DNA from: RBG-16-34-14 sp963727535
GTDB taxonomy: Bacteria > Bacteroidota > Ignavibacteria > Ignavibacteriales > Ignavibacteriaceae
DNA length: 64,000 bases
Reading direction: 5' to 3'
Assembly (NCBI GenBank): GCA_963727535.1
Contig: CAVSGR010000004.1
Location: forward strand, 372,001 to 436,000
The notes under the pieces are model-generated. The model saw nothing but the letters and a program-made list of their open reading frames with translations. It was not told where the DNA came from and did not search any database. The position numbers were made by a program, and so were the translations under genes. This document shows positions 20,370 through 29,673 of the stretch, piece by piece (the stretch's first letter is position 1; the number at the start of each line of letters is the position of its first letter).

Positions 20370-21509
20370 TGAAACAAAAAATTTCATTATTGATATTAAC
20401 ACTAACAATTGGCGGATGTTTTCCCTCATCAATTAGCCTTGACGTAAAAAAAGATCTCATCATCACATTCAATGTTCGGAGAAAATGAATCCAGGAATTT
20501 TTATTTACCCCTTACAATCAGCGATTCATTAAAGCTTGTATGGGAATCCTCAATTAATGGAAGCTTTCCTAATTCTTCCGTAACCACTTATGAAAATTAT
20601 GTTTTCATAAACGATTTGTCGGGAAGAATTTATTGCTTTAATGCTGATTCAGGAAAAACTGAAGGAAAATTAAAATATAATGATGGCTCAGTTTACACAA
20701 CTCCCGTAATTAATGATGGCATCCTGATTTTTGCTGTTGCCCATTCTGATGAAAACACATCCGGTCTTTACTATTATGATTTCAGAGAGGGGAAGACTTT
20801 GTTTGATAAAGAAGTAGATGGCAGAATTTTAACAGAGATTATAAAAACTGAAGACGGAATAATCTTCAATACTGAAGATGGCAGAGTTTTTAAATATGAT
20901 TTTAATGGCTACAAACAATGGGAATATGAAACAAATTCAAGAGTGCATAGTTCTCCGGCTCTCGGAAATAACATCATAGTTTTTGGGAATGACGATGGGG
21001 AAATAATAGGGATTAATTCTAAACTTGGAAACCTGATTTACAGAGAAAAAATTGGCAAGCCGTTCTTTGGCGGAGCCGCGATTGATGGAAATACAGTCTA
21101 CATAGGGAATGATGGTGGATTTATTTATGCATTAAATCTTTCAGATGGTAAAGTGATTTGGAAATACGAAACAGGATCAAGAATAATTATGGTTCCCGCA
21201 TTTAACAAAAACGATTTGATTTTTGGAAATCTCAAAGGGGAATTATTTTCTTTAAAAAAAGAAATAGGGCAACTAAACTGGAAAACTGATACGAAAGGTT
21301 TATTGAATTCTACTCCTTTAGTTACTAACAATATTATCATTCTGCCTGATCTTAATAAGAGTTTGCATTTTATAGATGCTCGAAGTGGTGAAATTTTAAA
21401 AACTATGGATCTTGAAGGAAGGTGTAAATTATCACCGGTTATATATAGAGATAAATTATATATCGGTTATGATGATGGAATTTTGAGGGCTTATGAATTC
21501 GTTAATTAA
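20369..21509 (+). CDS. PQQ-type beta-propeller lipoprotein, BamB-like (one frameshift)
   Basis: Starts at ATG 20369 with a lipoprotein signal, MKQKISLLILTLTIGGC, in one frame. The frame must shift by one base near 20470 to enter the main reading (FGENESRNFYLPL). The rest is a seven- or eight-bladed propeller of PQQ-type repeats such as GRIYCFNADSGK, GEIIGINSKLGN, GFIYALNLSDGKVIWKYE and GEILKTMDLEG. Repaired length is 379 residues. Such propellers scaffold outer-membrane assembly (BamB) or bind ligands. The overlap with the barrel protein and the next PEGA gene suggests one envelope operon. Confidence 0.82.
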
Positions 21510-22221
21510 AAATAGTATTTTTTTAATTTTACTCTCCGGATTTGTTATAGTTTCAAAGCCCGAGACTTGTAAGGGAATTGTAGTAATTGAAACCAACCGG
21601 GATAGTTCAGTAATATATTTAAATCAAAAACTATTAGGAATCGGCGAAGCCAAAATTGAACTTGAACCAGGTTCTTATGAGATTAGAGTTAAAGAAAATG
21701 ATAAAGATTGGGATTCAAAAATATTATCTACAAAAATTAATGTTAAGGAATGTGATTCTATTATAGTCCCTTTTCTATTTGCCAAAGAAAAATATTTGCA
21801 GACTAATCCTCAGGATGTTGCGGTTTACAATGGTGATTCTTTGATTGGATATACTCCACTTTATCTTTCGTCGGGTTATAACAGTTTACATCTAAATAAA
21901 CTGGGTTATGAAAGTAAGACTATTTCCTTGTATAATTTTAACAGCAATCAACCGGTTTCTCTAAATTTTAATGGAGAAGCCAAAGGCAAAAGTTTTTATA
22001 AAAAGGATTTGTTCAAATATCTTGTTGCCGGAATTGTTGTGCTCGGCGGAACATCAGCCTATTTTAAACTTAGAGCAGATAACAAATTTGATTCTTACAA
22101 AATAACGGGGGAACAAGCACTTCTCGATCAAACCCACAAATATGATTTAATCAGTGGTATTCTTTTTACTGCATTGCAGATAAATTTCGGAACTCTAATA
22201 TATTTTCTTTTTATTGATTAG
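21493..22221 (+). CDS. PEGA-domain envelope protein
   Basis: A 242-residue protein with an N-terminal signal or membrane anchor (NSIFLILLSGFVIVS). It has two PEGA-like modules, the first reading VVIETNRDSSVIYLNQKLLGIG and the second DVAVYNGDSLIGYTPLYLSSGYN, short beta folds usually found in surface proteins. Two hydrophobic segments lie near the C-terminus (LVAGIVVLGGTSAYF and ALQINFGTLIYFLFI). It overlaps the propeller lipoprotein by 17 bases. Function unknown. Confidence 0.75.
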   Translation: MNSLIKNSIFLILLSGFVIVSKPETCKGIVVIETNRDSSVIYLNQKLLGIGEAKIELEPGSYEIRVKENDKDWDSKILSTKINVKECDSIIVPFLFAKEKYLQTNPQDVAVYNGDSLIGYTPLYLSSGYNSLHLNKLGYESKTISLYNFNSNQPVSLNFNGEAKGKSFYKKDLFKYLVAGIVVLGGTSAYFKLRADNKFDSYKITGEQALLDQTHKYDLISGILFTALQINFGTLIYFLFID

Positions 22222-22229
22222 GAAAATGT

Positions 22230-22255
22230 GTTTAAGTCTAAAATTATTCTTAAAC
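22230..22255. terminator. Weak hairpin between convergent genes
   Basis: GTTTAAG and its complement CTTAAAC are 12 bases apart in the 37-base gap between the PEGA gene and the convergent slyD. The stem is AT-rich and only 7 bp, so it is a weak bidirectional terminator candidate. Confidence 0.35.
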
Positions 22256-22258
22256 TAA

Positions 22259-22744
22259 TTAATTATGATGTCCATCCGGACCGTGAACATGTCCGTGTTG
22301 CAGTTCTTCAACAGTTGCATCTCTAATATCTACAAGTTCAACATCGAACTCCAGATCCATCCCAGCTAATGGATGATTGAAATCAATTGTAATTTCTTCG
22401 TTTTTTATCTCTTTAATAACAAAAGGCATCTGGTGTCCCTCTGGAGAATTTGCTACAAACTCCATCCCGATTTGCAATTCAACATCTGCGGGAAAACTTT
22501 CTTTTTTAACTTGTTGTATAGCTTGTTCGCTATACTCACCGTAGGCATTTTTTGCAGGAATTTTCACATTCTTTTTTGACCCGATAATCATCACTTCAAT
22601 TTCTTCCTCAAGTTTTGGAAGAATTTGTTTGCCCCCGCTCATAAATTGAAAAGGTTCTCTATTATCAGTTGTCTGAATAATATTTCCCTGGTCATCTTTT
22701 AGAGTATAGTTCATCGTAACGACTTTATTTTGTCCTATAGCCAT
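22259..22744 (-). CDS. slyD: SlyD-like FKBP-type peptidyl-prolyl isomerase
   Basis: Cytosolic proline isomerase and chaperone of 161 residues. The split FKBP core shows NYTLKDDQGNIIQTT and PLAGMDLEFDVELVDI; between them lies the insert-in-flap chaperone domain (KKESFPADVELQIGMEF). The C-terminus HGHVHGPDGHHN is a short metal-binding His tail of the kind that lets SlyD deliver nickel. It is convergent with the PEGA gene and divergent from prmC. Confidence 0.92.
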   Translation of the reverse strand: MAIGQNKVVTMNYTLKDDQGNIIQTTDNREPFQFMSGGKQILPKLEEEIEVMIIGSKKNVKIPAKNAYGEYSEQAIQQVKKESFPADVELQIGMEFVANSPEGHQMPFVIKEIKNEEITIDFNHPLAGMDLEFDVELVDIRDATVEELQHGHVHGPDGHHN

Positions 22745-22876
22745 TTCTATTCCTTTTATTATTAATTTTTTGATTTAAATACAAATTTAAGATAATATTC
22801 GCTGAATGTGAAGTTTATCTGATTTTTTGATATTCAATTGACAAGATTTAAATTATATTATTAGCAAAAAAAAATT

Positions 22877-23726
22877 ATGCTGACAGTTTTAGAAGCAATT
22901 AACCTTTCCACAGAATTTCTTGGTAAAAGAGATATAGAATCACCGAGAATAAATGCCGAACTTCTTCTTGCACATACTCTCAATTGTAAAAGACTCGATC
23001 TCTATCTTTCTTATGACAGACCTTTGAATGAAGATGAAGTAAATATTTATAGAGAATTTATTAGACGAAGAAGTAAATCAGAACCGCTTCAATATATAAT
23101 CGGCAAAGTTGAATTTTATGGATTGGAATTTAATGTTAATCCGTCTGTGCTAATTCCAAGGCAGGAAACTAGAGATCTTAGTTGAAACTATTATCAACTC
23201 AGTTAATAAAGAAGACAATTTAAGGATTCTCGATATCGGTGTGGGAAGTGGAAATATTACGATATCTCTTGCCAAACATTTAGCTTTCTCAAAAATAATT
23301 GCTACAGATATTAATGAACAGGCACTCGCAACCGCAAAAGCCAATGCGGAACTGAACGGTGTTTTGGAAAGAATAAACTTTATTAGTCACGATATTCTTA
23401 CCGGTGATTTAAATGATGAATTCGATATTGTTGTTTCTAATCCACCTTATATTTCTGAAAAAGAATTTCCGGAATTAAAAGATGAACTTAAAGTTTATGA
23501 ACCAAAAAATGCTTTAACTGATTTTTCGAATGGATTAAGTTATTACAAAACAATTTCTTTCAAAGCGAAAAAACTTTTAAGAGATAAAGGAAAAATATTT
23601 TTTGAAGTCGGACAAGGTCAAGCTGAAGATGTCAGGAAAATTTTAGACGAAAATAATTTCACAGAGTTATCAGTTATTAAGGATTATCTTAAAATTGACC
23701 GGGTAATTTCAGGAGTAAGAACGTGA
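22877..23726 (+). CDS. prmC: Release factor glutamine methyltransferase PrmC (one frameshift)
   Basis: Methylates the Gln of the GGQ loop in peptide release factors. The N-terminal helical domain runs from ATG 22877 to VLIPRQET; one A too many near 23171 breaks the frame, and dropping it gives RQETEILVETI. The SAM site is LDIGVGSGNITISLA and the catalytic NPPY lies in VVSNPPYISEKE. Repaired length is 282 residues, normal for PrmC. The stop overlaps dtd by 4 bases. Confidence 0.93.
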
Positions 23727-24172
23727 GAGTAGTTATTCAAAGAGTAAGCGAGGGAAGTGTAGCAGTTTCTGAAAAAAAATACGAAGAAAAAATTGGAAAA
23801 GGTCTTGTTGTTTTGCTCGGGATTAAAACGGGAGATTCAGAAAAGGATGTTATTTTTCTTGCTGATAAATGCTGTAATCTCAGGATTTTCGAAGATGAAA
23901 ACGATAAGATGAATTTATCTGTTAAAGATGTTAGTGGTGAAGTACTAATAATCTCTCAGTTTACTCTTTATGGAGACGCACAGAAAGGAAATCGTCCCGG
24001 TTTTACAGATGCTGCCAGGCAGGAAGAAGCAATTCCGCTTTATGAAAAATTCATAGAAAGAATAAAAGAAAATATTGGCGAATCAAAAGTAAAAACAGGA
24101 ATTTTTGGGGCCATGATGATGGTCAAGATTTTTAATGATGGACCTGTAACAATTATAATTGACTCTAAATAA
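23723..24172 (+). CDS. dtd: D-aminoacyl-tRNA deacylase
   Basis: Removes D-amino acids (and glycine from tRNA-Ala) from mischarged tRNAs. The 149-residue protein has both active-site loops, SQFTLYGDAQKGNRPGF and NDGPVT. The GTG start at 23723 sits inside the prmC stop, so the two translation-quality genes are coupled. Confidence 0.96.
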   Translation: MRVVIQRVSEGSVAVSEKKYEEKIGKGLVVLLGIKTGDSEKDVIFLADKCCNLRIFEDENDKMNLSVKDVSGEVLIISQFTLYGDAQKGNRPGFTDAARQEEAIPLYEKFIERIKENIGESKVKTGIFGAMMMVKIFNDGPVTIIIDSK

Positions 24173-24184
24173 TAAATTATAAGA

Positions 24185-24258
24185 TGTCATTCTGAGTCCC
24201 GAAGGAACAAAGAATCTAAAAAAACATATTGAGACTCTTCGCTTTGCTCAGAGTGACA
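24185..24258. repeat. REP-like dispersed repeat, copy 1
   Basis: Two imperfect inverted arms, starting TGTCATTCTGAG and ending CTCAGAGTGACA, flank an AT-rich centre. The right arm is the reverse complement of GTCACTCTGAGC at 40394, so the same family occurs twice in the window in opposite orientation. It sits between dtd and the next gene and could also end transcription. Confidence 0.75.
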
Positions 24259-24295
24259 TAAATGTTATAAAGTTATAAAAAGTAGGTTTATTTAT

Positions 24296-25200
24296 TTGAA
24301 TAATATTCTAGTGATTTTCATTGACGGTATTGGAATCGGCAACGAAGATTATGAATTTAATCCCTTTTTTAAATATGGATTTAAAACTTTTACTAAGTTG
24401 TTTGGTGGAATACCGTCATTAAAAAATTCTTTTTTAGAAAAGCAGGGATAGATTTCTTTTCCCGGCAGATGCAAGACTTGGAATGGAAGGATTGCCACAA
24501 AGCGGAACGGGACAAACATCGATATTTCTGCGGAATAAATGCTGCAAAATTTGTTGGAAAACATTTTGGTCCCTATCCATATTCAACATTAATTCCTGTA
24601 ATTAAAGAAAAGAATATTTTTCTTCATTTCCTTAAGAAAAGACAAAGGGCCTTCTTTGCTAATGCCTATCCTAAGGCTTTTTTTGATTATATAAATTCAG
24701 GAAAACAGAGATTGAGTGTTACTTCTTTAAGTTGTCGCTTAAGCGGAATGAGACTTAACAGAGTTACAGATGTACGAAAAGGGAAAGCATTGACAGCAGA
24801 AATTACGAACGAACGCTGGAATCTAAAACTTGGTTATAATTTATCAGTAATTAAACCGGAAACTGCGGCGAGAAGATTGTTAAGAATTGCTTCAGGAAAT
24901 AAATTTACGCTTTATGAATATTTCCTGACGGACCATATCGGTCATGGAAGGTTTGATGGAGAAATCTCTTCAACACTAAAAACTCTTGATAATTTTCTTT
25001 TTACAATTATAAATGAAATGAATTACAAAGAACTAACTTTAGTAATATGTTCAGATCATGGAAATTTTGAGGACCTTTCTGTAAAAACGCATACTTTAAA
25101 TCCTTCGCTTACAATAACAGCAGGAAGAAATGCAGAAAAAATTTATAAAAAAATAAAAAATATTTCACAAATAAAGGACGCAATAATTAAATATTCTTAA
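24296..25200 (+). CDS. Alkaline-phosphatase-superfamily metalloenzyme (two frameshifts)
   Basis: Related to cofactor-independent phosphoglycerate mutase and phosphopentomutase. It starts at TTG 24296, reading NNILVIFIDGIGIGNED (first metal-site Asp). One extra base near 24445 and one near 24530 break the frame; repaired text reads KQDRFLFPADARLG, SGTGQTSIFCGINAAKF, with the Thr or Ser of SGTGQTS as the likely phosphorylated residue. The third piece has TDHIGHGRFD and CSDHGNFED for the second metal. Repaired length is 300 residues. The substrate is unknown. The stop overlaps comEC by one base. Confidence 0.82.
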
Positions 25201-27590
25201 TGAACAGCTATCCGATCATAAAGGTAGCCATTTTCTTTTCCGGGGGCATTTTATTTTATAAGATCGCAGATGTTGATTCTACAATCTTAATCGTTTTATT
25301 AGTCTGCCTTCTGGTAATATCATTTTTGTTTAGGAATATTTCTAAAATTACAACTTCTTTTACAATCCTCTTCGCTGTATTCTGTATTGGCTATTTACTG
25401 ATGGAAAACTCTGTGAGAACCAATAACATTTTACCTCAAAATATTTACAGGATAAAGAATCTCAATGCATATGGAAAGATTATAGATATAAAATTATTAA
25501 AAGATGATGAACTCACATTTGATTTCGAAGCAGATTCAATAAAAAAAGAGGATAAGACTTTAGTCTCAAGAGTGAAATTCTTATGCAAGATTAAGGAGAC
25601 AAGCAGGAAAAGGTTAGATTCACTTTATGATGTCTTGAAGCCGGGAAATTATCTTCAAATTTCAGGAACATATTATAAGGGAAGGGAGATGAGAAACCCC
25701 GGAGAGTTTGATTATAATAAATATTTAAACTCTTCAGGAATTAGCGGCGTACTTAATATTTATGGAGCAAAAGACATAACTATTTTAGATAACCACGGAA
25801 ATATTTTTAAATCTACCATCTTTTCTTTAAGAAAATTTCTGGATTTAGAAATAAAATCTCTTCATAATAAACAAACCGCTTCTCTTCTTAAAGGTTTGCT
25901 ATTAGCCGATAGAAGCGAAATAGACTATGTGACAAAGACTGAATTTATAAATTCGGGAGTAATTCATGTACTAGCTGTTTCCGGTTTGCATGTAGGGTTT
26001 GTAGCCATCATTTTCATTTTTCTTTTTGGAAGACTCAATATTTATCTCAGATCAATTTTAACAATTATTGGACTTTTAGCATTTATGTTTATTACAGGAT
26101 TACAACCTTCCGTATTTCGTGCAACTGTAATGGCTGTAATAATCATTATTGCTTTTGTAACAAACAGATCGACAAACTTATTTAACTCTCTGGCACTTGC
26201 TTCAATAATAATTCTTGTGTTAAACCCAGAAGAAATTTTTAATCCTGGATTTCAATTATCATTTTCAGCGGTTCTGGGGATTGCTCTTTTCTATTCACCT
26301 ATAGAAAAAACAATTGCAAAATTAAAACTTAGATCCAAAGTTTTAAGATATATCCTCTTATTTATGGCTGTATCTTTAAGTGCACAAATCGGGACTCTTC
26401 CTTTTACTCTTATGTATTTTGGGAAGTTGTCTATTATTTCACTTGTTGCCAATCTTTTTGTTATTCCTATTATAGCGGTTGTAGTGGGTCTAGGGATCTT
26501 TACGTTGATTATAAATATTGTTTCTCCTTTTGCTGCCCTCTACTTTGCAGTAGCCAATGAACTTGTTACAAAATTATTGTTTTTTATTGTTGGATTATCG
26601 GGCAGTCAAAGCTTTTCATATATCGCTGTAAAGAATTTTTCATTATTTGATTCACTCCTTTTCTATTCATTCCTTTTCTTTCTGATGTATTCACTTAAGA
26701 AAATGAATAGTGCTTTTATGAAAACAACTGTTGTGATCCTTACAGTTTTAAACTTCATGTTTCTATCAACGTTAGATAATCATTCTTTGCTGGAAGAAGG
26801 AAAATTAACGGTGTTTGCAATTGATGTCGGACAGGGAGATGCAATACTTGTTAAATTTCCCAAAGGTAAAACTGCTTTAATCGATGCTGGAAATGCAACT
26901 GCTTCTTTCGACAATGGAGAAAAAGTAATTCTTCCTTTATTAGAATATCTGGGGATAAAGAAAATTGATTATGGTTTCATCTCACATATTGATGCCGATC
27001 ATTATGCCGGATTTATTTCACTCGTTAATGCCGGAGTAATTAGAAAAATTTTTAAACCCTTAGTAGATACTACTTTAGCAAAAGATCTAAAACTTGAAAA
27101 GTATTTAAGAGAAAAAAAGGTCCCAATCGAATATTATAAAAAAGAAATCTTGAAAATAGATGGAGTTAGGATTTATGTCTTGAATACTGAAAGCATAATT
27201 GAAAACAAAACTCTTTCAACTAATAATAAAAGCGGCGTATTAAAAATAGCCTACGGCAATACATCGTTTCTTTTTACAGGAGATATGGAAAAGAAAATTG
27301 AGAAAGTTTATATAAGGGATTATAAATCATTTTTAGATGTAGATGTTTTAAAGGTCGCTCATCACGGAAGTAAAACCGGCAGCAGTTCTGATTTTCTTGG
27401 TTATGTTACACCTGAGATAAGCATAATCAGCGATGGAATTTTAAATAAGTTTAAGCATCCGTCGGAAGAAATAGTTAAAAGATTGGAAGATTTTGGTTCA
27501 AAAATTTACCGCACAGATAAATATGGAGGACTTCTATTTAGATCTAACGGGGATTCAGTGCAATTTATTGACTGGAAAAGGCATTTTTAG
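25200..27590 (+). CDS. comEC: ComEC/Rec2 family DNA-uptake channel protein
   Basis: Inner-membrane channel through which single-stranded DNA enters during natural transformation. The 796-residue protein has an N-terminal OB-like DUF4131 domain, the multi-helix competence domain (INSGVIHVLAVSGLHVGFVA) and a C-terminal metallo-beta-lactamase fold with VGQGDAILV, HIDADHYAG and AHHGSKTGSS, whose metal ligands appear intact. Other competence genes are not in the window. Confidence 0.94.
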   Translation: MNSYPIIKVAIFFSGGILFYKIADVDSTILIVLLVCLLVISFLFRNISKITTSFTILFAVFCIGYLLMENSVRTNNILPQNIYRIKNLNAYGKIIDIKLLKDDELTFDFEADSIKKEDKTLVSRVKFLCKIKETSRKRLDSLYDVLKPGNYLQISGTYYKGREMRNPGEFDYNKYLNSSGISGVLNIYGAKDITILDNHGNIFKSTIFSLRKFLDLEIKSLHNKQTASLLKGLLLADRSEIDYVTKTEFINSGVIHVLAVSGLHVGFVAIIFIFLFGRLNIYLRSILTIIGLLAFMFITGLQPSVFRATVMAVIIIIAFVTNRSTNLFNSLALASIIILVLNPEEIFNPGFQLSFSAVLGIALFYSPIEKTIAKLKLRSKVLRYILLFMAVSLSAQIGTLPFTLMYFGKLSIISLVANLFVIPIIAVVVGLGIFTLIINIVSPFAALYFAVANELVTKLLFFIVGLSGSQSFSYIAVKNFSLFDSLLFYSFLFFLMYSLKKMNSAFMKTTVVILTVLNFMFLSTLDNHSLLEEGKLTVFAIDVGQGDAILVKFPKGKTALIDAGNATASFDNGEKVILPLLEYLGIKKIDYGFISHIDADHYAGFISLVNAGVIRKIFKPLVDTTLAKDLKLEKYLREKKVPIEYYKKEILKIDGVRIYVLNTESIIENKTLSTNNKSGVLKIAYGNTSFLFTGDMEKKIEKVYIRDYKSFLDVDVLKVAHHGSKTGSSSDFLGYVTPEISIISDGILNKFKHPSEEIVKRLEDFGSKIYRTDKYGGLLFRSNGDSVQFIDWKRHF

Positions 27591-27659
27591 GAAAATAAGT
27601 CAGTGGCATTTTAATTGTTTAATAGAGGAGTAAATTATTGAAAAATCTTGGAGTCATAA

Positions 27660-27782
27660 ATGCTTTACATTTTAATTTTTTATGGATTTTTTATTATGAT
27701 TTCCTTTTTACTTCTGATGTACTTCTTTATTTCGACGCCAAGAAGTTATGCTATAAAAAGGATAAAAAGATATCATAATTAA
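27660..27782 (+). CDS. Possible 40-aa single-helix membrane protein
   Basis: ATG 27660 with GGAG 8 bases upstream opens a 40-codon frame: a strongly hydrophobic first half (MLYILIFYGFFIMISFLLL) and a basic tail with KRIKRYHN. The charge pattern fits a one-pass membrane peptide. A 46-codon frame from TTG 27638, also with a good ribosome site, overlaps it and cannot be excluded. It ends 4 bases into the convergent DUF2007 gene. Confidence 0.35.
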   Translation: MLYILIFYGFFIMISFLLLMYFFISTPRSYAIKRIKRYHN

Positions 27783-28324
27783 TCTTCTTCTTGTCTCATA
27801 GAAGTGCCAAAGGTTTTAAAAGTAAAATCTTTTAACAATTCTTTTGCTTCATCAATTTGGTCATTTGCAACAAAAAATCTTGCGGGTTGGATTAAAGGAT
27901 CTATACTTAAGAAATTTTCACCAAAGACGTAATAATCGATATCACCGTCATCGAGAATAGATTTTACTATTCCAATATCTCCCTGGTTTAATGAATAAAA
28001 TAGTTGTGAATATTCTTTTTTGTTTTTTACAACAGGAGGATCCGTCGTAAAATCAATAAAGGATTCACATTCCGGGCAATGTATCATTCCTAATCTGCGT
28101 TCATCATCTTCTAACTTAAGTTCCGATTGACAATTGGGACATCTGACTTCTGAAGGTATTAATAATTGTTTACTCTTTTCCAATTGCAATAGTTTCTGAC
28201 AGGCGGGTTCATTACAAAAGTAATATTCACCTTCTTCTGTCAAACAGGATTTACAATAGTATTTCCCGCAGCCGTGGCAAACATATTCTGCTTTAATTTC
28301 GGGATGATTTGGGCAAGTTTTCAT
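27779..28324 (-). CDS. Zinc-finger / DUF2007 protein
   Basis: A 181-residue protein. The start at 28324 (MKTCPNHPEIKAEYVCHGCGKYYC) is chosen because a longer frame would translate through the upstream tRNA. Three parts are visible: a B-box-like zinc finger with paired Cys and His, a zinc ribbon (RCPNCQSEL and HCPECESF), and a C-terminal DUF2007 putative signal-transducing domain (GDIGIVKSILDDGDIDYYV). Role unknown. It lies just downstream of tRNA-Ser(GGA) on the same strand. Confidence 0.8.
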   Translation of the reverse strand: MKTCPNHPEIKAEYVCHGCGKYYCKSCLTEEGEYYFCNEPACQKLLQLEKSKQLLIPSEVRCPNCQSELKLEDDERRLGMIHCPECESFIDFTTDPPVVKNKKEYSQLFYSLNQGDIGIVKSILDDGDIDYYVFGENFLSIDPLIQPARFFVANDQIDEAKELLKDFTFKTFGTSMRQEED

Positions 28325-28350
28325 TTGTTTACAAATTATTTGTTTTCTTG

Positions 28351-28437
28351 CGGAGAAGGAGGGATTCGAACCCTCGGTACGCGTTAACGTACACACGCTT
28401 TCCAAGCGTGCCAGTTAAACCACTCCTGCACCTCTCC
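28351..28437 (-). tRNA. tRNA-Ser (anticodon GGA)
   Basis: A class II tRNA: acceptor GGAGAGG pairs with CTTCTCC, the anticodon stem CACGC/GCGTG encloses TTGGAAA (anticodon GGA, codons UCC/UCU), a long variable arm follows, and the T arm is GAGGG-TTCGAAT-CCCTC. Discriminator G; CCA is not encoded. Its first 23 bases overlap the 3' end of a GIY-YIG ORF on the same strand. Confidence 0.96.
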
Positions 28438-28681
28438 GAAAATTAGGAAACTTCTTATCCAACCAGGCTCTTCCTTGACCGGATTTTAAGTACTTTTCTC
28501 TCTTTAATGCTTCAATCTTTGTTAAGAACACTTCTTTGTCAATTAACAGCCACGGAATTCCACCTTTTGTAAATTTATTACTCCTGCGATTATGTTCAAC
28601 GAACCTTTTCTCAACTTTATCGGTGGAACCGACATATCTCTTTCTTAATTTTGAACTCCAAAGGACATAAACATAATACAT
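28415..28681 (-). CDS. Small GIY-YIG nuclease-domain protein A
   Basis: An 88-residue protein made only of a GIY-YIG domain of the UPF0213/YhbQ type. The signature reads YYVYVLWSS...RYVGST, followed by the catalytic Arg region EKRFVEHN and the metal-binding Glu in ALKREKYLKSGQGR. Its last codons (FRRGAGVV and stop) lie inside the 5' end of tRNA-Ser(GGA). On its 5' side is a degenerate copy of the same tRNA 5' half. The arrangement suggests an insertion that duplicated the tRNA 5' end. Two related ORFs adjoin the other tRNA-Ser genes. Confidence 0.88.
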   Translation of the reverse strand: MYYVYVLWSSKLRKRYVGSTDKVEKRFVEHNRRSNKFTKGGIPWLLIDKEVFLTKIEALKREKYLKSGQGRAWLDKKFPNFRRGAGVV

Positions 28682-28693
28682 ATAATTCCTTTT

Positions 28694-28752
28694 GTGCCAG
28701 TTTCCGCCAAAGGCGGATCAGCTTCGGCTGAAAACCACTCCTGCACTTCTTC
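28694..28752 (-). repeat. Degenerate copy of the tRNA-Ser(GGA) 5' half with inserted hairpins
   Basis: Read on the minus strand, 28752-28732 matches the start and D arm of the tRNA (GTGCAGGAGTGGTTT), and 28702-28694 continues it (AACTGGCAC). Between them are two short hairpins: TCCGCC-AAA-GGCGGA at 28703-28717 and TCAGC-TTCG-GCTGA at 28718-28731. So the tRNA copy was split in its D loop by a small palindromic insert. Confidence 0.8.
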
Positions 28753-28848
28753 GAACAAGGTTTCAAATATAGCTATTTTGATTCTCTTACCAAAGATTTT
28801 GGATGCTATTTTGTTAATGTTATTCTTAAAAAGATTATCTTTGTCATT

Positions 28849-29595
28849 ATGGTTCTGTTAATCTTATTCAAATCATTTCTGGCGCTCGTGTCGGCTCTTT
28901 TCGGGGCGACAACTACATTTATGATAAAATTAAATCATAAAAAGCTTTGTATTCTTATTTCACTATCTGCCGGTGCTCTTCTTGGAGCCGCATTGTTTGT
29001 TCTCGTTCCAGAATCTTCACAAGAGTTAAATATCGTTGAGATTCTTTTAAGTATTGCATCTGGATATCTTCTCTTCTGGGTTATCAGCAGATATTATTCT
29101 CACGTGTGTCCAGCATGTTCGGCTTCTCACTTTGATGAACAAACAACGAAAAAATTCTCGGAAATCTTTCTTGCTTTGTTTACAGCACTCTCATTCCATT
29201 CACTTCTCGATGGTATTGCTATCTCGACAGGAGCTCTTCATGCTGAAGAGCAAAGTTCTATCTTTGCAGCAATTTTAACGCACAAGTTTCCGGAAGGATT
29301 GGCGCTCGCTTCCTTAATGCTCGGTGCAGGTTACTCTAAAGCTAAAGTTATTTCGTATACGGCTCTCGTGGAATCTACAACCTTACTTGGTTCACTATTG
29401 GGAGTCTTTCTTTTAAAGGAAGGAATTTCACTTTTCTGGATGGGCATTCTTATGGCACATATTGCAGGAGGTTTTATTTACTTAGCTCTACACGCTGTTA
29501 TGGGAGAAATGCTTAGACATCACAAAACTCTTGTTATTACTTCCTTACTTTCTGGGTTACTATTGATCTTATTTGTGCATTCACTAATTGACTAA
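28849..29595 (+). CDS. ZIP family metal transporter
   Basis: Membrane protein of 248 residues with eight hydrophobic segments. Helix IV has FHSLLDGIAI and helix V THKFPEGLALA, the His- and Glu-containing metal sites of ZIP transporters. These move zinc, iron or manganese into the cytosol. It stands alone on the plus strand after a GIY-YIG/tRNA unit. Confidence 0.9.
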   Translation: MVLLILFKSFLALVSALFGATTTFMIKLNHKKLCILISLSAGALLGAALFVLVPESSQELNIVEILLSIASGYLLFWVISRYYSHVCPACSASHFDEQTTKKFSEIFLALFTALSFHSLLDGIAISTGALHAEEQSSIFAAILTHKFPEGLALASLMLGAGYSKAKVISYTALVESTTLLGSLLGVFLLKEGISLFWMGILMAHIAGGFIYLALHAVMGEMLRHHKTLVITSLLSGLLLILFVHSLID

Positions 29596-29673
29596 AGAGA
29601 TTGTGGAGACAAAATAATAGACATGAAAAAAATAGGAAAAAGTTTTCTGTAAATAGCTTTATGAGAGATTTCA

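Noticed and set aside
22838..22862. Sigma-70 promoter upstream of prmC (TTGACA plus an AT-rich -10)
   Set aside because: The possible -10 hexamers lie about 12 bases from TTGACA or match poorly at 17 bases, so spacing is wrong, and this lineage usually uses a different consensus.
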